NCBI GenBank assembly: GCA_964059195.1
Contig: CAXKWD010000005.1
Span: 154,657,265-154,721,264, forward strand
Source of the DNA: Ectobius pallidus
Taxonomy: Eukaryota; Arthropoda; Insecta; Blattodea; Ectobiidae
Direction of reading: 5' to 3'
DNA: 64,000 nt
The notes under the pieces were generated by a model. It was not told where the DNA came from. It did not search any database and saw nothing but the letters and a program-made list of their open reading frames with translations. Of the stretch, positions 11,181 through 23,297 are shown piece after piece (positions within the stretch are counted from its first letter, which is position 1; every line of letters starts with the position of its first letter). Both the position numbers and the translations under genes were made by a program.

Positions 11181-11863
11181 ATTTGTTTCTTCCTTTGTTA
11201 GTTTTGATTTTATTAAAACACTTAAAAATATTATTCATAATTTTTTTAATCATAATTTGATACGTGGAATTGTTAGGGCTTTCGGCTACATAGACATATG
11301 GATTATTATATTGTGCAATATTTTTAAATTGTTCTGGTAAGATAGTATATATCTTCTTTTTTAAATATAGAATTAATAACACCATTTCTATTTTGTGTGG
11401 CTTATGATTTCCTAATAAGTAATAGGAATTCACTTTAGTAAGGATGAAGTTCGTTCACACACGAGAATTCTGGAAATTACATACACACTGCGAGTATTAC
11501 TTGTTAGTTCTAAATACTGATGTCATGTAAGGGATAAGAACCTTATCTGGCGTATTATCATTGAGTAACTGTAAGTAGTACGTATATCACCCACTGGGTG
11601 TTCGAAAACGTAGGGTAATGGATAAAGTAGACATTTTGAGTTAATTAAATGAAGTTCATTTAATGGAGAACATCCATCAAATTAAAATTAAGCTGTATCT
11701 ACAATATTAGATTTGTTTCTGCGGAAGTTTTTTAGCAGTTTATGTTACTAGTAAACTGCTTTTACTGCGAATCTAGTCTACATTGTGTGGTTTCATTAAT
11801 ATGTATCAACGTAGTAGCATAATATCATGAAGTTAAGATGGGCCGTACAGTTGCTGTTATAAA
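11181..11863. other. Intergenic stretch, nothing recognised
   Basis: AT-rich. No element ends or coding signature. Confidence 0.4.
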
Positions 11864-12500
11864 TATAAGAACAGGTTTATATTTCTGAAGAGTTGATTGT
11901 CTTGTGTCCAAGGAAAAGTGGACAATGACTGGGCAAAGTTTCCTGTCAGAAGCCGAGCGTTAGGAGTAGTTTTAATTGGATCCTGATGATGACTGCGCAA
12001 CCAGAATTCCGAAATCATATTTCATGAGAAAGCCCATTTCGAGTATTTTTTTTATGAATAGAACATTATTTTTTACGTCTAGACGTCTTTAACCATTCAA
12101 TGCATATTCTAATGTATAGGATATAATAGATTGCCCTGAATCTCTTATTATTTCCTATAAAAGGCTTTGTCCTGACTGACTGACTTAATGACAGAGAATC
12201 AACGTCGAGCCTAAAGTATAAGTATAAGAACAGGTTTATATTTCTGAAGAGTTGATTGTCTTGTGTCCAAGGAAAAGTGGACAATTATTGGGCAAAATTT
12301 CCTGTCAGAAGCCGAGCGTTAGGAGTAGTTTTAATAGGACCATGATGAAGACTGTGCAACCAGAATTCCCTTTTCATATTTCGCGAGAAAGAACATTTTG
12401 TGTATCTTTGATTAATAGAGCATTATTTGTTTTACGTCTAGACATCTTTAACATTTATATTCATGATGTGTCCTATAGGATACAATAGTTTGCCTCGAGT
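11864..12500 (+). repeat. Tandem duplication, period about 359 bp
   Basis: The segment from TATAAGAACAGGTTTATATT onward occurs at 11864 and again at 12223, including TGTGTCCAAGGAAAAGTGG and GAAGCCGAGCGTTAGGAGTA. A third diverged copy starts near 13705. No coding content recognised. Confidence 0.75.
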
Positions 12501-13234
12501 TTGTTACAAAATAACAGAATTAACTAAAATTATTAAAATGCATGTAAAATTTGCAGAATAGGATAGCAGAAAATAAATTATGAGCATAATAATGGTGTTA
12601 ACTATTTTCTTTGCAGTCCGGCACTGGTTTATAATTCGGATGCATGCATTTAAGGGTTAAAATTGGTCTTTGGTGTTTAGGAAAAATGTATTTAACTTGG
12701 TTAAAATACAAGAAATGTAGAGTTTATTACTAAATTATATTACATGGATATTATATTACAATGTGGGTAGCCTGTATTACACGAATAAGAACTTTAAAAA
12801 TAAATTAGTTCGTCTAGGGAACAAGAATTTTGCATTGGCCCCATAATACTCGCAGCGTTGACGCGTTGTACGGCTATAGGCCTACCTATACGCTTCCGAA
12901 GATACGTGGTTAAGATGTGATTAAAATTAACTGGAAAAAAAAAATGTTTGAAAATAAAGTGAAAATATTTGGATTTAATATTAAGGCAGAAAGTATGATC
13001 ATTGAAGTTTACCCATCAGAAAACCATCTCAGATTTAAAGGAAAAAATCAAACTGACAATAACTCCCTTACTTTAGATGATATCGTGTTTGATAGACGAT
13101 GAGGTTTTATTATTTTAAATGATTTACAAATCACTGATTGATAGTTTGTTAGATGTGTTATACTCGTATATCAAATTACATCTAATCTCATGTAGGACAA
13201 GTGACAAATTGTATCAACATCTGTCCAGACAAAG
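12501..13234. repeat. Left copy of a segmental duplication (second copy 13705-14390)
   Basis: Sequences such as AATGCATGTAAAATTTGCAG, TTTGCAGTCCGGCACTGG and CTGTCCAGACAAAGTT recur in the same order at 13920, 14205 and 14345. The right-hand copy carries about 210 bp extra (13975-14185). Confidence 0.6.
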
Positions 13235-13530
13235 TTGAATTATTCAAGATTAGGTAAAAAGATGGGGGAGGAAAGACATATCTCAAAAGTATTGACTGGG
13301 AGACCCGAAGGAAAAAGACTAGGCGGAAGACCTAGACGTAGGTGGGAGGACAATCTTAAAATGGATTTAAGGGAAGTAGGATTTGCTAGGGATGATTGGA
13401 TGGAGTTAGCAAAGAACAGGGTTGAATGGCGGACTCAGGTAAGCGTGGCAATGAACCTTCGGGTTCCATAAAATAGATAATATTCATTTAGCTTTTCTAT
13501 TGCCATTGAGTAAGTAAGTAAGTAAGTAGG
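13235..13530 (+). mobile_element. LINE 3' end with (TAAG)n tail
   Basis: The + frame to 13471 reads MGEERHISKVLTGRPEGKRL, then GGRPRRRWEDNLKMDLREVG, and ends in MNLRVP. The motif GRP-x-RRWEDN-hh-DL, with a terminal Trp-Arg stretch, is a recurring C-terminal tail of arthropod non-LTR retrotransposons. About 55 bp of 3' UTR follows, closing with TAAG repeats (13509-13529), a typical LINE tandem tail. 5'-truncated. A second copy of the tail lies at 28444-28530. Confidence 0.65.
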
Positions 13531-14390
13531 CTATAAGTACTACTTATAACATACGAGAAGTGAGTGAACATATTCCCGTTTCTATCTATAGCAATTTTTA
13601 AATAAAATCATAACATACGAAGCACACTAGATTTAGGCATCACGCACAAGACACATGACGTACTCTTCTGGCTGCGTCCCACAATAGGCCTACAGCTTAC
13701 CCGATTACTGTCAGAAGCCATGCGTTGTGAGTAGTTTTAAAAGGATCATGATGATGACTGCAACCAGAATTACCTTTTCATATTTCGCGAGAAAGAACAT
13801 TTTGAGTATCTTTGATTAATAGAGCATTATTTTTTTACGTCTAGACATATGTGTCCTATAGGATACGATAGTTTGCCTTGAATTTGTCACAAAATAACAG
13901 AATTAACTAAAGATATTAAAATGCATGTCAAATTTGCAGAATAGGGTAGGAGAAAATAAATTATGAGCCTATATGTTTTAATGTTATTTATTCACATTCC
14001 CTCAGTTAACGGTTGCCCTGAGACAAAGCGTAATAGAAAAAAGATAATTCACACCACAAAGAAGTGTTTACAAGCATTTACAATAAACATTAAGAAACAC
14101 ATTAACTACTTAGGCCTATATCAAGAAAACTTATGAAACAACAAGAAAAAATCTAGAAGACAAATATATACAAGTTAGGAATATAATTTGTCAACTATTT
14201 TTTTTGCAGTCCGGCACTGATTTATAATTCGGCTACATTCATTTAAGTGTTAAAATTGGTCTTTGGTGGTTGAAACATTGTGGTTAGCCGTGGTTAAAAT
14301 ACAAGAAATGTAGATTTTATGTCAAGTGACATGTTGTATGAAAATCTGTCCAGACAAAGTTAAACTATTCAAGATTAGGTAAAAAGAGAG
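13531..14390. repeat. Right copy of the segmental duplication
   Basis: From about 13705 the sequence parallels 12310-13260 and ends just inside the LINE 3' segment (ATTCAAGATTAGGTAAAAAG at about 14365). The 210-bp insertion (13975-14185) has no recognised ends. Confidence 0.6.
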
Positions 14391-14805
14391 TTCGCTACTG
14401 TAGGATTAATATAGACCTATTCTATACTACTTAGGTGATTTACTACACACCTAGCTAACATTGAAGGAAATAATTATGGAAATGAAATGTGGATTATATG
14501 CATAGACCACTTCCTTCCTATGCGAGACATGTTGCATACTTTCTCTGCTCGAGGGGAGGACGCCGCCTTATTACTCTTATGGGCAGAGGCCGATATCTTT
14601 TTGCCTTTCTCCAGATCGTTGAACTTCCTTCAGTTCCATCCTTCTTAAGGCTAAAGGCAATGCAAATTCCCTAAAAAGTATTCTGCTATGTCATACTTTA
14701 TAACAACAGACATTGTAGTTTATGACTAAATAGTCCAGAATAAGCATTATCATCGTATCTTTAAAAACAAATTTCTTCCATAAGATATAAGTTAGTATAT
14801 ACAAG
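14391..14805. other. Intergenic stretch, nothing recognised
   Basis: No gene or element ends seen. Confidence 0.4.
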
Positions 14806-15245
14806 GGTCGACCAAAAAGTAAAGAACGATTTGGCATAACTAAATAATAACGAAAGGTATCAACTCAAAACTTTATTTACAAAGATACAGTACCTTACTC
14901 TTTCTCAGCGTAGTCGCCATTGCTGTCAAAGCATTTATTGTAACGTGATATCAGTTTTTCAGTGCAGATGTTATACTCTTCTACCGCCAAAGACCTGAAG
15001 CAGGAAGCCACTGCCGTTTTGAGGTCTTCATCGGTTGGCAACTCTTTTTCACCCTAAAAGTCCTTTACTTTCGGAAACAAGTGAAAATCGCTCAGGGACG
15101 TATGGAGGATGTCCAAAAATTTTCCACTTAAAATGTTGAAGTTTTACCTGTGTTTGAGCAGCCGAATGTTGCCGGCCGTTGTTGTGAATCAAAAAATCTG
15201 AGGTATCTAAAAAAATTTTACGGACCCTAATTTTACATCCCATTT
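14806..15245 (-). mobile_element. Truncated mariner (DD34D-type) copy
   Basis: The end adjoining 14806, AAGGGTCGACCAAAAAGTAA, is a mariner-like terminus. Read on the minus strand the C-terminal transposase segments are clear: NNGRQHSAAQTQ, HPPYVPERFSL, GEKELPTDEDLKTAVASCF and LISRYNKCFDSNGDYAEKE, with a stop at 14894-14896. The conserved SPDLAPSD region has decayed (PPYVPERFS), and the two halves lie in different frames. The N-terminal half and opposite terminus are missing. Dead copy. Confidence 0.75.
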
Positions 15246-15359
15246 TTAAAATAAGGTCTATATTATTAATATTTGGGGTATTAATTATAGGTCACTATAA
15301 CGAAATATGTGAAAAAATTTTACTTCTTTACTTTCCTCTTGCGTTATATTTTTAAATTA

Positions 15360-15432
15360 TGTCTGCGGACTATCTGCACTATCTTCGCGGACCACCAGTG
15401 ATCCGCGGACCATAGGTTGAGAGACGCTGCTA
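15360..15432. mobile_element. hAT terminus remnant
   Basis: GATCCGCGGACCATAGGTTG followed by AGAGACGCTG is the complement of a CAGCGTCTCTCAACC-type hAT end. Upstream TTCGCGGACCACCAG repeats the motif. The left end was not found. Confidence 0.45.
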
Positions 15433-15769
15433 TAGGCTAATAGCCTTCTTATTGTCAGAAATCTAACACTTGAAGCATTTGAGAGACGGGTCAAGTCAAC
15501 ATTGACTTTGAACCGTCTGTACAATGTTGATGAATTTTATAATGTAGATATCTGGTATTGTTGTTATGATGATGCTATACACAAAATTGTGTGAAATGCT
15601 GAGAAATATACATACATACATATACAGTGTAATTATTATATAGATTTAGTTTGATAAAAATTGAAAATTTTAAAATTCAGTGCGCCTTTTTAAATAGTAA
15701 ATTTTTCACAGTGGTCACAAAAATCGTCATACTTGGTGGTTAAAGCGTTGTAGACTCGGAAAAAACTCT
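15433..15769. other. Intergenic stretch, nothing recognised
   Basis: No gene or element ends seen. Confidence 0.4.
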
Positions 15770-15873
15770 TTATGTTGTAGACTCCTTATATTGTAGACTC
15801 CTTATGTTGTAGATTCCTTATGTTGTAGACTCCTTATGTTGTAGACTCCTTATGTTGTAGACTCCTTATGTTG
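15770..15873. repeat. 16-bp minisatellite
   Basis: About six and a half units of TTATGTTGTAGACTCC in tandem, with single-base variants (TTATATTG, GATTCC). Confidence 0.9.
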
Positions 15874-17055
15874 GCAGCCGTACACCAGAAAATCAATAAC
15901 TTCTGTCTTCGCATGTGCATTTGTATGTGCGGTGGTAGATGGTAGTGCTCTCGATAATTCAGTATTGGCTACCCGGGTATTATTTCACGCCTTTACGGGC
16001 TCGTTTCGCACACATGCCTACTCACAAAATGTAATTTCTCTTTTACCACTTGTATCATAAATAACTATTTTCATGTAAATTATTTAAGCTAAGTTACGTT
16101 CAAAACTGGAGATTCATTCTGTAAGCACTGAAGATCGGACGAACTTATGGTTCTTATGGTTGCTTGGAAGATGGTAGACTGTCATTTAAACTAGAGATGG
16201 GTAATCTTCTAACCAATAAACATTCCTGAGCGTAAGTGGAACTTCTCCTTACCATCTTGTTCATGCTGTGATATATAACGCACGTCTTTATAGGAATTCA
16301 ATTACTCGAAACGCATTAATTACACCCCGTTAATGTCAACATCGTAATAACAGCAAGTGAATCACCTGAGACCGTGTTTGCCATCATTTTAATGGGTATA
16401 AATTGAAGCTCAAGCGTTACAGCATTAGCGAGGTATTAAAGTGGAAATCCCATTTTTTTACTTAAGCAAAAAGCTGTAGTAAAAGGAAATTGGATTACAC
16501 CTCACCAACCATTATTATTACTCAGTAATGGCTATTTTATTAGATAGCATGTTCCGCTAGCCAGAAGTAACGCGTTGTCGCCATGTCGTATAAGACGAAT
16601 GGGTTCAAACCGGTCACAGTCGAGTGTCAAGTGATTAATCAAAACCAGTTCGTTTTAACATCCTAATGAGGTTAATGCCTCCCATAAATACAAGTACGTA
16701 TGCAAGTTTACCTTCAGAAGGTAATAAAGGTCTCTTTCATATCCGTCCTTTCAAGTTTTATTACCTAAGTGTATCTGTGTAACATCTGCAATGAAACAAC
16801 AGTTCTAAAACTCTTTAGCATGGGAGGGAAGCTTTGCCCTCTAAAGTAAAAAAAAAAAGTGTAAGAAAAATTAAGTTTGGAAAAATGTGGGGGACGCTAT
16901 TTTTACTTCAAGAATTGAACTCGACCTTCAAATAATCAGTCTAAGGTTTTTAATTGATCGATATTGGTAGAGTTTTTCGAAATTGCAATGCCTTTTGGCA
17001 ATTTCAAATCAGTCAAATAAACTACAAGTTTTAATAACTGAATCCTTAACTCCGC
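15874..17055. other. Intergenic stretch, nothing recognised
   Basis: No coding exon, RNA gene or element terminus identified. Confidence 0.4.
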
Positions 17056-17218
17056 ACTGCGGAGAGGTTTGGGATTGAACTCGGGTATATTTGTTTAGAA
17101 CCACCGCCTCTCCTACATCCAGCCCTCGGGGTCAGATTAGAAACTCTTCCCCTACCGGGTATCGAACCTGGGCAGCCGCAGTGGAAGGCAGGCGTGCTGA
17201 CAATCGGCCAAGGCGGCA
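17056..17218 (-). mobile_element. tRNA-derived SINE
   Basis: On the minus strand the sequence opens with a Pol III A-box region (CCTTGGCCGATTGTCAGCAC) followed about 40 bp later by a B box (GGTTCGATACC), then a body rich in CCCCGAGGGCTGG. Two tRNA-type internal promoter boxes at the right spacing, without a cloverleaf, indicate a SINE head. Confidence 0.65.
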
Positions 17219-17344
17219 GAAATAATTACATTTTAAATATATTATTTGAAAGCCTCGGAGAAAAGGTGGTTCAAGTGAACAGAACTATCAATTTTATTTA
17301 ATGTGCTAAAAGTAGACTTCTTTCAATGTTGTGTGAAGAGCTCA

Positions 17345-17732
17345 GTGAAAAAATGTTTTCTTGCTGTGCAAAAATTTAATTTCTTTCAATATCTGCTCAT
17401 AGTTACTCTATCTCAAAACTTTCATCTGATGCTCTCTCAAAAAATGAATCCTTTTCACTTTGTTAATGAAGACTTTTTGTATAGGCCTAAACAGATACAC
17501 AGATTAAAATGTAGGTGGCATCATTACCATACTAAAGGGTGAAAAAATGTTTTCTTGCTGTGCAAAAATTTAATTTCTTTCAATATCTGCTCATAGTTAC
17601 TCTATCTCAAAACTTTCATCTGATGCTCTCTCAAAAAATGAATCCTTTTGACTTTGTTAATGAAGACTTTTTGTATAGGCCTAAACAGATACACAGATTA
17701 AAATGTAGGTGGTATCATTACCATACTAAAGG
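17345..17732. repeat. Perfectly adjoining 194-bp tandem duplication
   Basis: 17345-17538 and 17539-17732 are near-identical (differences seen: CAC versus GAC at about 17457/17651, and GGC versus GGT). Both units carry a TAGGCCTA octamer. Open frames span each unit, but no domain is recognised. The near identity suggests a recent event or an assembly duplication. Confidence 0.9.
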
Positions 17733-19193
17733 GTATGGTCGGAAATATTTTTGGTCTTACACAATCAACCTTGGTTCCACTCCTACAAGATAGAGATTAA
17801 CACAGTTCCTACCCACGAATATTTGTATGCGTCATAAGCATGTTAACAAATATGTGAATTCTGTTCACATTATGGTATTTCTTAACTTTACAAATATATT
17901 AACATTGTGATATTAACAAAGCGAAATATGTGTGAAAGTGCTTTAAAGTATTAATAAATTTCCTTTTTCCTTTTGAGGATGATTGTCAAAGAACTAAATT
18001 TAAATATATTTTTCACCACCTTATACCCTCAATAGTCCTATATATCATAAGAATAAATAACCTTAATAAATGTCATGAGATACGTAACCGCAAATACATC
18101 ATTTGGGAATGCTGCGAAAAACATCGGAGACCTATGCATCTTATATACAAGCCGGCAGTACGTCTGATCACCACACAAATAGGCCTATGGTAACAGTTTT
18201 AGAACATAACAGACTATAACTGTATTGGTGCTTGATACAGATATCTCAAAGACTATTGTGACAATTTTTATATACAAGCTTTATACCACTCATATAATCT
18301 ATTTTTATATATTTTAATTAACAAGATGAAGTGTATTGACTAAATCCATGTTATATGGCCAAAAAACTGTGACATATCTATTATTATATTAATGATGGAT
18401 TTATCGATGAATTCAATTAACAAGCACATCTGGCTTTTGCAAATATTTTTTTTCTTTTAATGTAACATGTTAACATTATAGCCATTGCACAGGATATTAT
18501 AATTAAATTCTTATATAAAATCTGATACTTTACTGTAATTTCGAAGCTAGCCCAAAAACATTTCATGACTTTGTTGAAAGTTATTATTACCTTATAAGAT
18601 ACAGGACTATTTTTGAGGGCATAAGGTGGTGAAAAAATCTTTAAATTCCATTTCATTTACTTTAAAGTACTTTTATCTAATGTGTGTGGTTTAATTAAAA
18701 CTTATTGGAACTACACTCATACTAAAATATTTTTATTTTAAAGATCTAAAAATCTGTGAAGAATCACCTACACTTCTCTTACATGCAACTAAATATCGAA
18801 AGGGTATGCTATGGCTTAAATTAAATAACTTATTCGTATGTATGTGTTACAGTGTATAATATGTGCATGCATATAGCCTATATACGCATACGTAAACGGG
18901 GTGGACTATATATAGCTTATTTCAATTATTTTCATTTTCCTATTGAGCAGATTCTATTGTTTCCAAAATACACAATATTCCACCTGTGTTCAATTACTGC
19001 AATAATTGTATAATTATTCGATTGCTAACATTTAAATTAATTAAAAATCATCATTGGATGATACAGATGATCATCATTTGCACAGGATACTACATATAAT
19101 TTCCTTGAAAAATAGGAAACGGCGAGTAACGTATTTGAAAAGGTATAAAGTTATAACGAATTTTTAATTGCTTAAATTAATATTTTATATTAC
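17733..19193. other. Intergenic stretch, nothing recognised
   Basis: AT-rich. No gene or element ends recognised. Confidence 0.4.
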
Positions 19194-19196
19194 TAA

Positions 19197-19645
19197 TGCC
19201 CGGTTTCTACAAACTAGTGAATTACCTATGGGTAAATTACCCATGGACAAATTAGTTCCATTTAACCTACAATGATATAATGAGCAAGGCCTTGGAGTTG
19301 TACAGTTAATTTAATTCAGAAGGCTTTGATTCTCATTGTTTAAATATTACTATTATCCTATGAAAGGTTAAATTTTATCCAGCCATCCATGAAAGGATAA
19401 ATTAACCCGAAGATTTACCCTTGGAAAGATCTAGCCCAAGTTTGTAGGAACATTTTTTCTGTCATTTTCACATTTTTTCTGTCATTTTCATATTTATCCA
19501 GAGGACATTGATCTAGAAACTCGCTACAAGTGTATGTGATTGCTATCTTTAAATTATTTGTGTTTGTGTGGTGTTATTTTTGTGAAAATTCTGTCCATTG
19601 GATAATTTACCCATAGGTAATTCGCGAGTTTATAGAAACCGGCCA
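19197..19645. mobile_element. MITE with TAA duplication, Harbinger-like
   Basis: Inverted ends TGCCCGGTTTCTACAAAC (left) and TGGCCGGTTTCTATAAAC (complement of right), continuing into ATTACCTATGGGTAAATTA at both ends. Flanking TAA at 19194-19196 and 19646-19648. 449 bp, no coding. The 3-bp TAA duplication favours PIF/Harbinger. Confidence 0.7.
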
Positions 19646-19899
19646 TAAGACAAGGAAAGGAATGATTCACTCTTAAAGATTCTGATAGGCCTACTTCTTA
19701 ATGCACTAATTGTGTTTAACGGAGATTTTCAAAGATTCGCCTCCTGGGTTGCAATGCAGCAAATCGCTCGTGAGTGAACCGAAATCATAGCCACCGCATT
19801 TGATGACCGTTCTCATTGATAAACCGCGATAGGTCTCGCTTCTATGACGTGGTGGAAGAGTGAGAGAAATAAAGAATATTTTTGAGGATGACGATGTTT

Positions 19900-19925
19900 T
19901 AATAATAATAATAATAATAATAATA

Positions 19926-19972
<47 letters not shown>
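19900..19972. repeat. (TAA)n microsatellite
   Basis: About 24 units with one interruption. It generates a poly-leucine frame that is not a gene. Confidence 0.9.
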
Positions 19973-19973
<1 letters not shown>

Positions 19974-20293
19974 TCAGGTAAACTGACGTAACCAAGTGCC
20001 AGAACGCTTTTGTTTGAGCAGTTGTAATTGCAATTATGATATGGAGAAAATATATTTTAAAATTGATTTCAGAGTTAAGCCCCAGATCGATTAATTAAGC
20101 AGGACTTACATAAGAACAAAGGTCTAGTTTTTTTAAAAATCAGATTAAAATCGTCCAGCAGCAGCAGAACTGTACAGATTTGTGATATCATGACAATCGC
20201 CCACTCGTACAATGCGAGTCCAAGAAGTTAACATCTCGGCCACCTCGCTCAGTTTAACGGTCTACTTTGATAAGCGTGCGTGAAGCTATAGTG

Positions 20294-20874
20294 AGCATTC
20301 ACACCGAAGTAGCATAGCATGTGAATCGCACTACCTGGATGCAGGCAGCACATCGAGTTGCATGGTTAACAATTTTGCATTCATACCGAAGTAGCGAATG
20401 CTATCTGCAGTTTAACGTACATTATATATTTTCACTTGAACAATTGGGAAACCCATTTAAAGTAATGTAATTTAATGTAATTTAATTTTAATCCAGGCTT
20501 TTTTCATACTAGTATACCATATCGTATAGTCTACGCATGCACAAATTGTATGTTATTTAACTCTCTTTCCAGCAGTTTTCATGACGTCTTTACCATAATC
20601 TACCGCTACACAAGCGAATATGTGTTGAATTTTCTTAACAATTAGAAAACAGCTTAAAAGGCAACTGTACGCATGCGTCATCCCAAGTAGCGTCGCAAGA
20701 AATAAGTCCAGATCTATCTGAAGAAATGAATGTCGCATTCTGCGAGCTGCACTATTGCCACAATACTTCGGTGTGAAGACTTGAACTTGTTTCTTTGGGA
20801 TTTAAAATGAGTAACGTGCAGCATGCATCCAGGTAGCACGTCGCAAGTGGCATGCTACTTCGGTGTGAATGCCC
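20294..20874. mobile_element. MITE with long inverted ends, probable hAT
   Basis: Left GCATTCACACCGAAGTAGCA and right TGCTACTTCGGTGTGAATGC are exact complements. Inverted similarity continues through CTACCTGGATGCA. Near-identical octamers flank it (CTATAGTG at 20286-20293, CCATAGTG at 20875-20882, 7 of 8). The ACCGAAGTAG motif recurs internally at about 20385 and, inverted, at 20765, a subterminal-repeat arrangement. 581 bp, no transposase. Confidence 0.75.
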
Positions 20875-20989
20875 CCATAGTGTTACTTGTCATAGCTAAC
20901 CGTATTGCAACTTCCAAAGCCGTACATGAATACTGTAAAACAATATGTTAAGATAACTGATTTGCATTTGATAAATTCTTTCCAATATA

Positions 20990-21213
20990 TTACCATAAAA
21001 TAGGCACTAAATTGAGCATTACTCCGCTACCGGTCAACCGATTTGATCCAATATCAATAGGCTTCTTCCCATGGATGTTATAAATATGTATACAAAGTTT
21101 TATGAAAATCCGATAAAGCGTATTTGAATTATCGCGCGTACACACACACGGACGAACGGACAGACATTTTCCGTCCCGCACACCATCTCATAAAGTACTA
21201 TACTGGCACTTCA
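20990..21213 (-). repeat. Dispersed repeat family D, copy 1
   Basis: Shares TTATCGGATTTTCATAAAAC, ATTTATAACATCCATGG, AAGAAGCCTATTGATATTGG and a terminal AGTGCCAGTATAGTACTTTA with copies at 21886, 34154 and 36077. Minus strand here. Adjacent to a TAA microsatellite. Confidence 0.75.
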
Positions 21214-21224
21214 TAATAATAATA

Positions 21225-21257
<33 letters not shown>

Positions 21258-21272
21258 TATAATAATAATAAT
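21212..21272. repeat. (TAA)n microsatellite
   Basis: About 19 units of AAT/TAA abutting repeat D copy 1. Confidence 0.85.
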
Positions 21273-21885
21273 AAGTAAAGCATCCCTGTTTTCGAACTGA
21301 TTACATCGTTTCATAATATATAATTTGTTAGAAAGTGTTCCGCTAGCTAATAGAATGCATTTCCTCCAGATGTTGCATATGCACGCATTCCTTGTTATGC
21401 ATACCACCAACGGCACACACCTGTACAGGCACACTTAATTTTCTAACCGGCTGCTTTAGGGTACAAACTATTTTCTTTGTTTCGTAACGAGCTAAATGCT
21501 GAACTTATGTATCAAGAAAAACTATGGTCCATAAATGAGGTAAGAAGCATTGTCGTTTATTAATTCAAGCTGTCTAAAAATATTGTTTAGACAGTCGAAA
21601 GTAAAAGAATCACTTTTAAGGGTAGACTACGAACTTAGGCTCTGCAAGTCTTGCCTTGCGAATAATATGACTAGAGAGACACACATTAATCGGTATCATA
21701 TTAAGACTAATATATTTCATCATTATGACTACAAATTATATAAGCTGTGACCTAATTAAAACTGGGACAAAGAAAATAATGAAATAAATATCTTCACCTG
21801 AGTATTGAAGTGTCCCATGTGTACCATGTTTGAGAAACGAAAAGAAGACTGAGGGGACTCTTTTAACGTGACATAGAAAAACTAG

Positions 21886-22141
21886 AAGTGCTAGAATGGT
21901 ACTTTATGAGATTGTGTCCGTCTGTCTTTCTGTCCTGTGTCTGTTCGCGCGATAACTCAAATAGGCCTACGCTTTATCGGATTTTTATGAAACTTGGTAT
22001 TTGCATTTATAATGTCCATGGCAAGAAGCCTATTGATATTGGACGAAATTGGTTGGCCGGTACCGGAGTAATGACTAATTAATGACCACATGCTTTTTAA
22101 ATGGGAAATCATGACTATACTATAATGCCGCGTTGCTAGCC
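21886..22141 (+). repeat. Dispersed repeat family D, copy 2
   Basis: Best-preserved copy: begins AGTGCTAGAATGGTACTTTA and runs to CCGCGTTGCTAG at about 22135. The body encodes a short open frame with RDNSNRPTLYRIFMKLG and HGKKPIDIG, also open in copies 1 and 3 but shifted in copy 4. Confidence 0.75.
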
Positions 22142-22669
22142 ACTGAGGGCCTTGACTCCAATGTAGTCAGATGTTTATTTCGTTGATCAAGTTGAAATGA
22201 TTACTACATGTATACTGTTATATACAGAAGGTACATTACTGTGAAAGAATTAGGCCTAAGTACATAAGCGGAGTTCTTTGCCAGTGCATTTTGTGAAATG
22301 TTGACATATTTTAAGATTTTCTTATATCAATGTATACGAGTATGAATTAAGGTTATGTATCAAACTTTAGACCTTTGTTCTTCCGGAAGCCCTGCTTAAT
22401 GAATCGATCTGGTTCTTAACTCTGAGATAGATTACAAAAATCACTTATTTTCAGCATATCATAATTGCAATTATCACTGATTAAACAAAAGCATTCTGGC
22501 ACTTTGTTATATCAGTTTACTTCATTTTATTATTATTTCAGATTTTAGAGGTGGGATATTGGTTTGGCAGTATAAGCAAAATATTCGTACTTAATCCAAA
22601 TAAGAAAAATATTCATTTTTTCATTCTCGAGCTATGCTGATCACACACACACAGACATGTTTATACTGG
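22142..22669. other. Intergenic stretch, nothing recognised
   Basis: No features beyond a TAGGCCTA at 22251. Confidence 0.4.
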
Positions 22670-22890
22670 TTTCAAGGAACTTTAATTACCACTTTACATG
22701 ACGAAATTTATTTTTTCTAACCGTCCTAACTATTTTGTTAAAATTTTGTATATGAGATGTTTTTAGAAAAGACTAAATCTTTTATTTGAACCACTTTTTC
22801 GTGAAAATTCTCTGAAGGGTAGTTACTTATAAGCCAATAGACCGAATAGCACCCTGCAATATTGCCTCTTATTCCCTGTCAGAACAATTT
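22670..22890 (+). repeat. Repeat family B fragment
   Basis: CACTTTACATGACGAAATTT, GACTAAATCTTTTATTTGAA and TCTCTGAAGGGTAGTTA match the family B unit at 8050-8215. Confidence 0.6.
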
Positions 22891-23295
22891 GAAGTGATAA
22901 AATTGTATCGTCCATGCTTTACGGCAGTAAAGTTTTGTGAGTATGTCGCATCAGATTTTCATTTCTAGTCTAGCATTTACTGAAAGCAGATATGATCATT
23001 ACTTCCACATCAATTGCAAGGTAAAGAGAAATTACCGGTAATTGAAAGTTGATACTTAAAAATATTATATATTGGGTACTGAAAGAAGAACGATGCTATG
23101 ATAAGTAACGCCTGATAGGAAAATAATATAAAGTAGCAGAAAAGTAAATTGGGGCAGGGAGTGTTGATAGGAGCCCTCAAAAAGAGGAAATGTGTTGCTG
23201 AAAATAGCTTCCATTCTCAACTGGATGAAATATTCCGTAAATTTCTTTCTCTTAGCGCAAATCAAAATCTGACCTACGAAAAGGCTTCAGCTAAA
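22891..23295. other. Target region of the mariner insertion, with an open frame
   Basis: The + strand from about 23140 to the insertion site reads openly (KKRKCVAENSFHSQLDEIF, RKFLSLSANQNLTYEKASAK) and is then cut by the mariner element. I do not recognise a domain. It could be chance or part of an older element. Confidence 0.25.
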
Positions 23296-23297
23296 TA

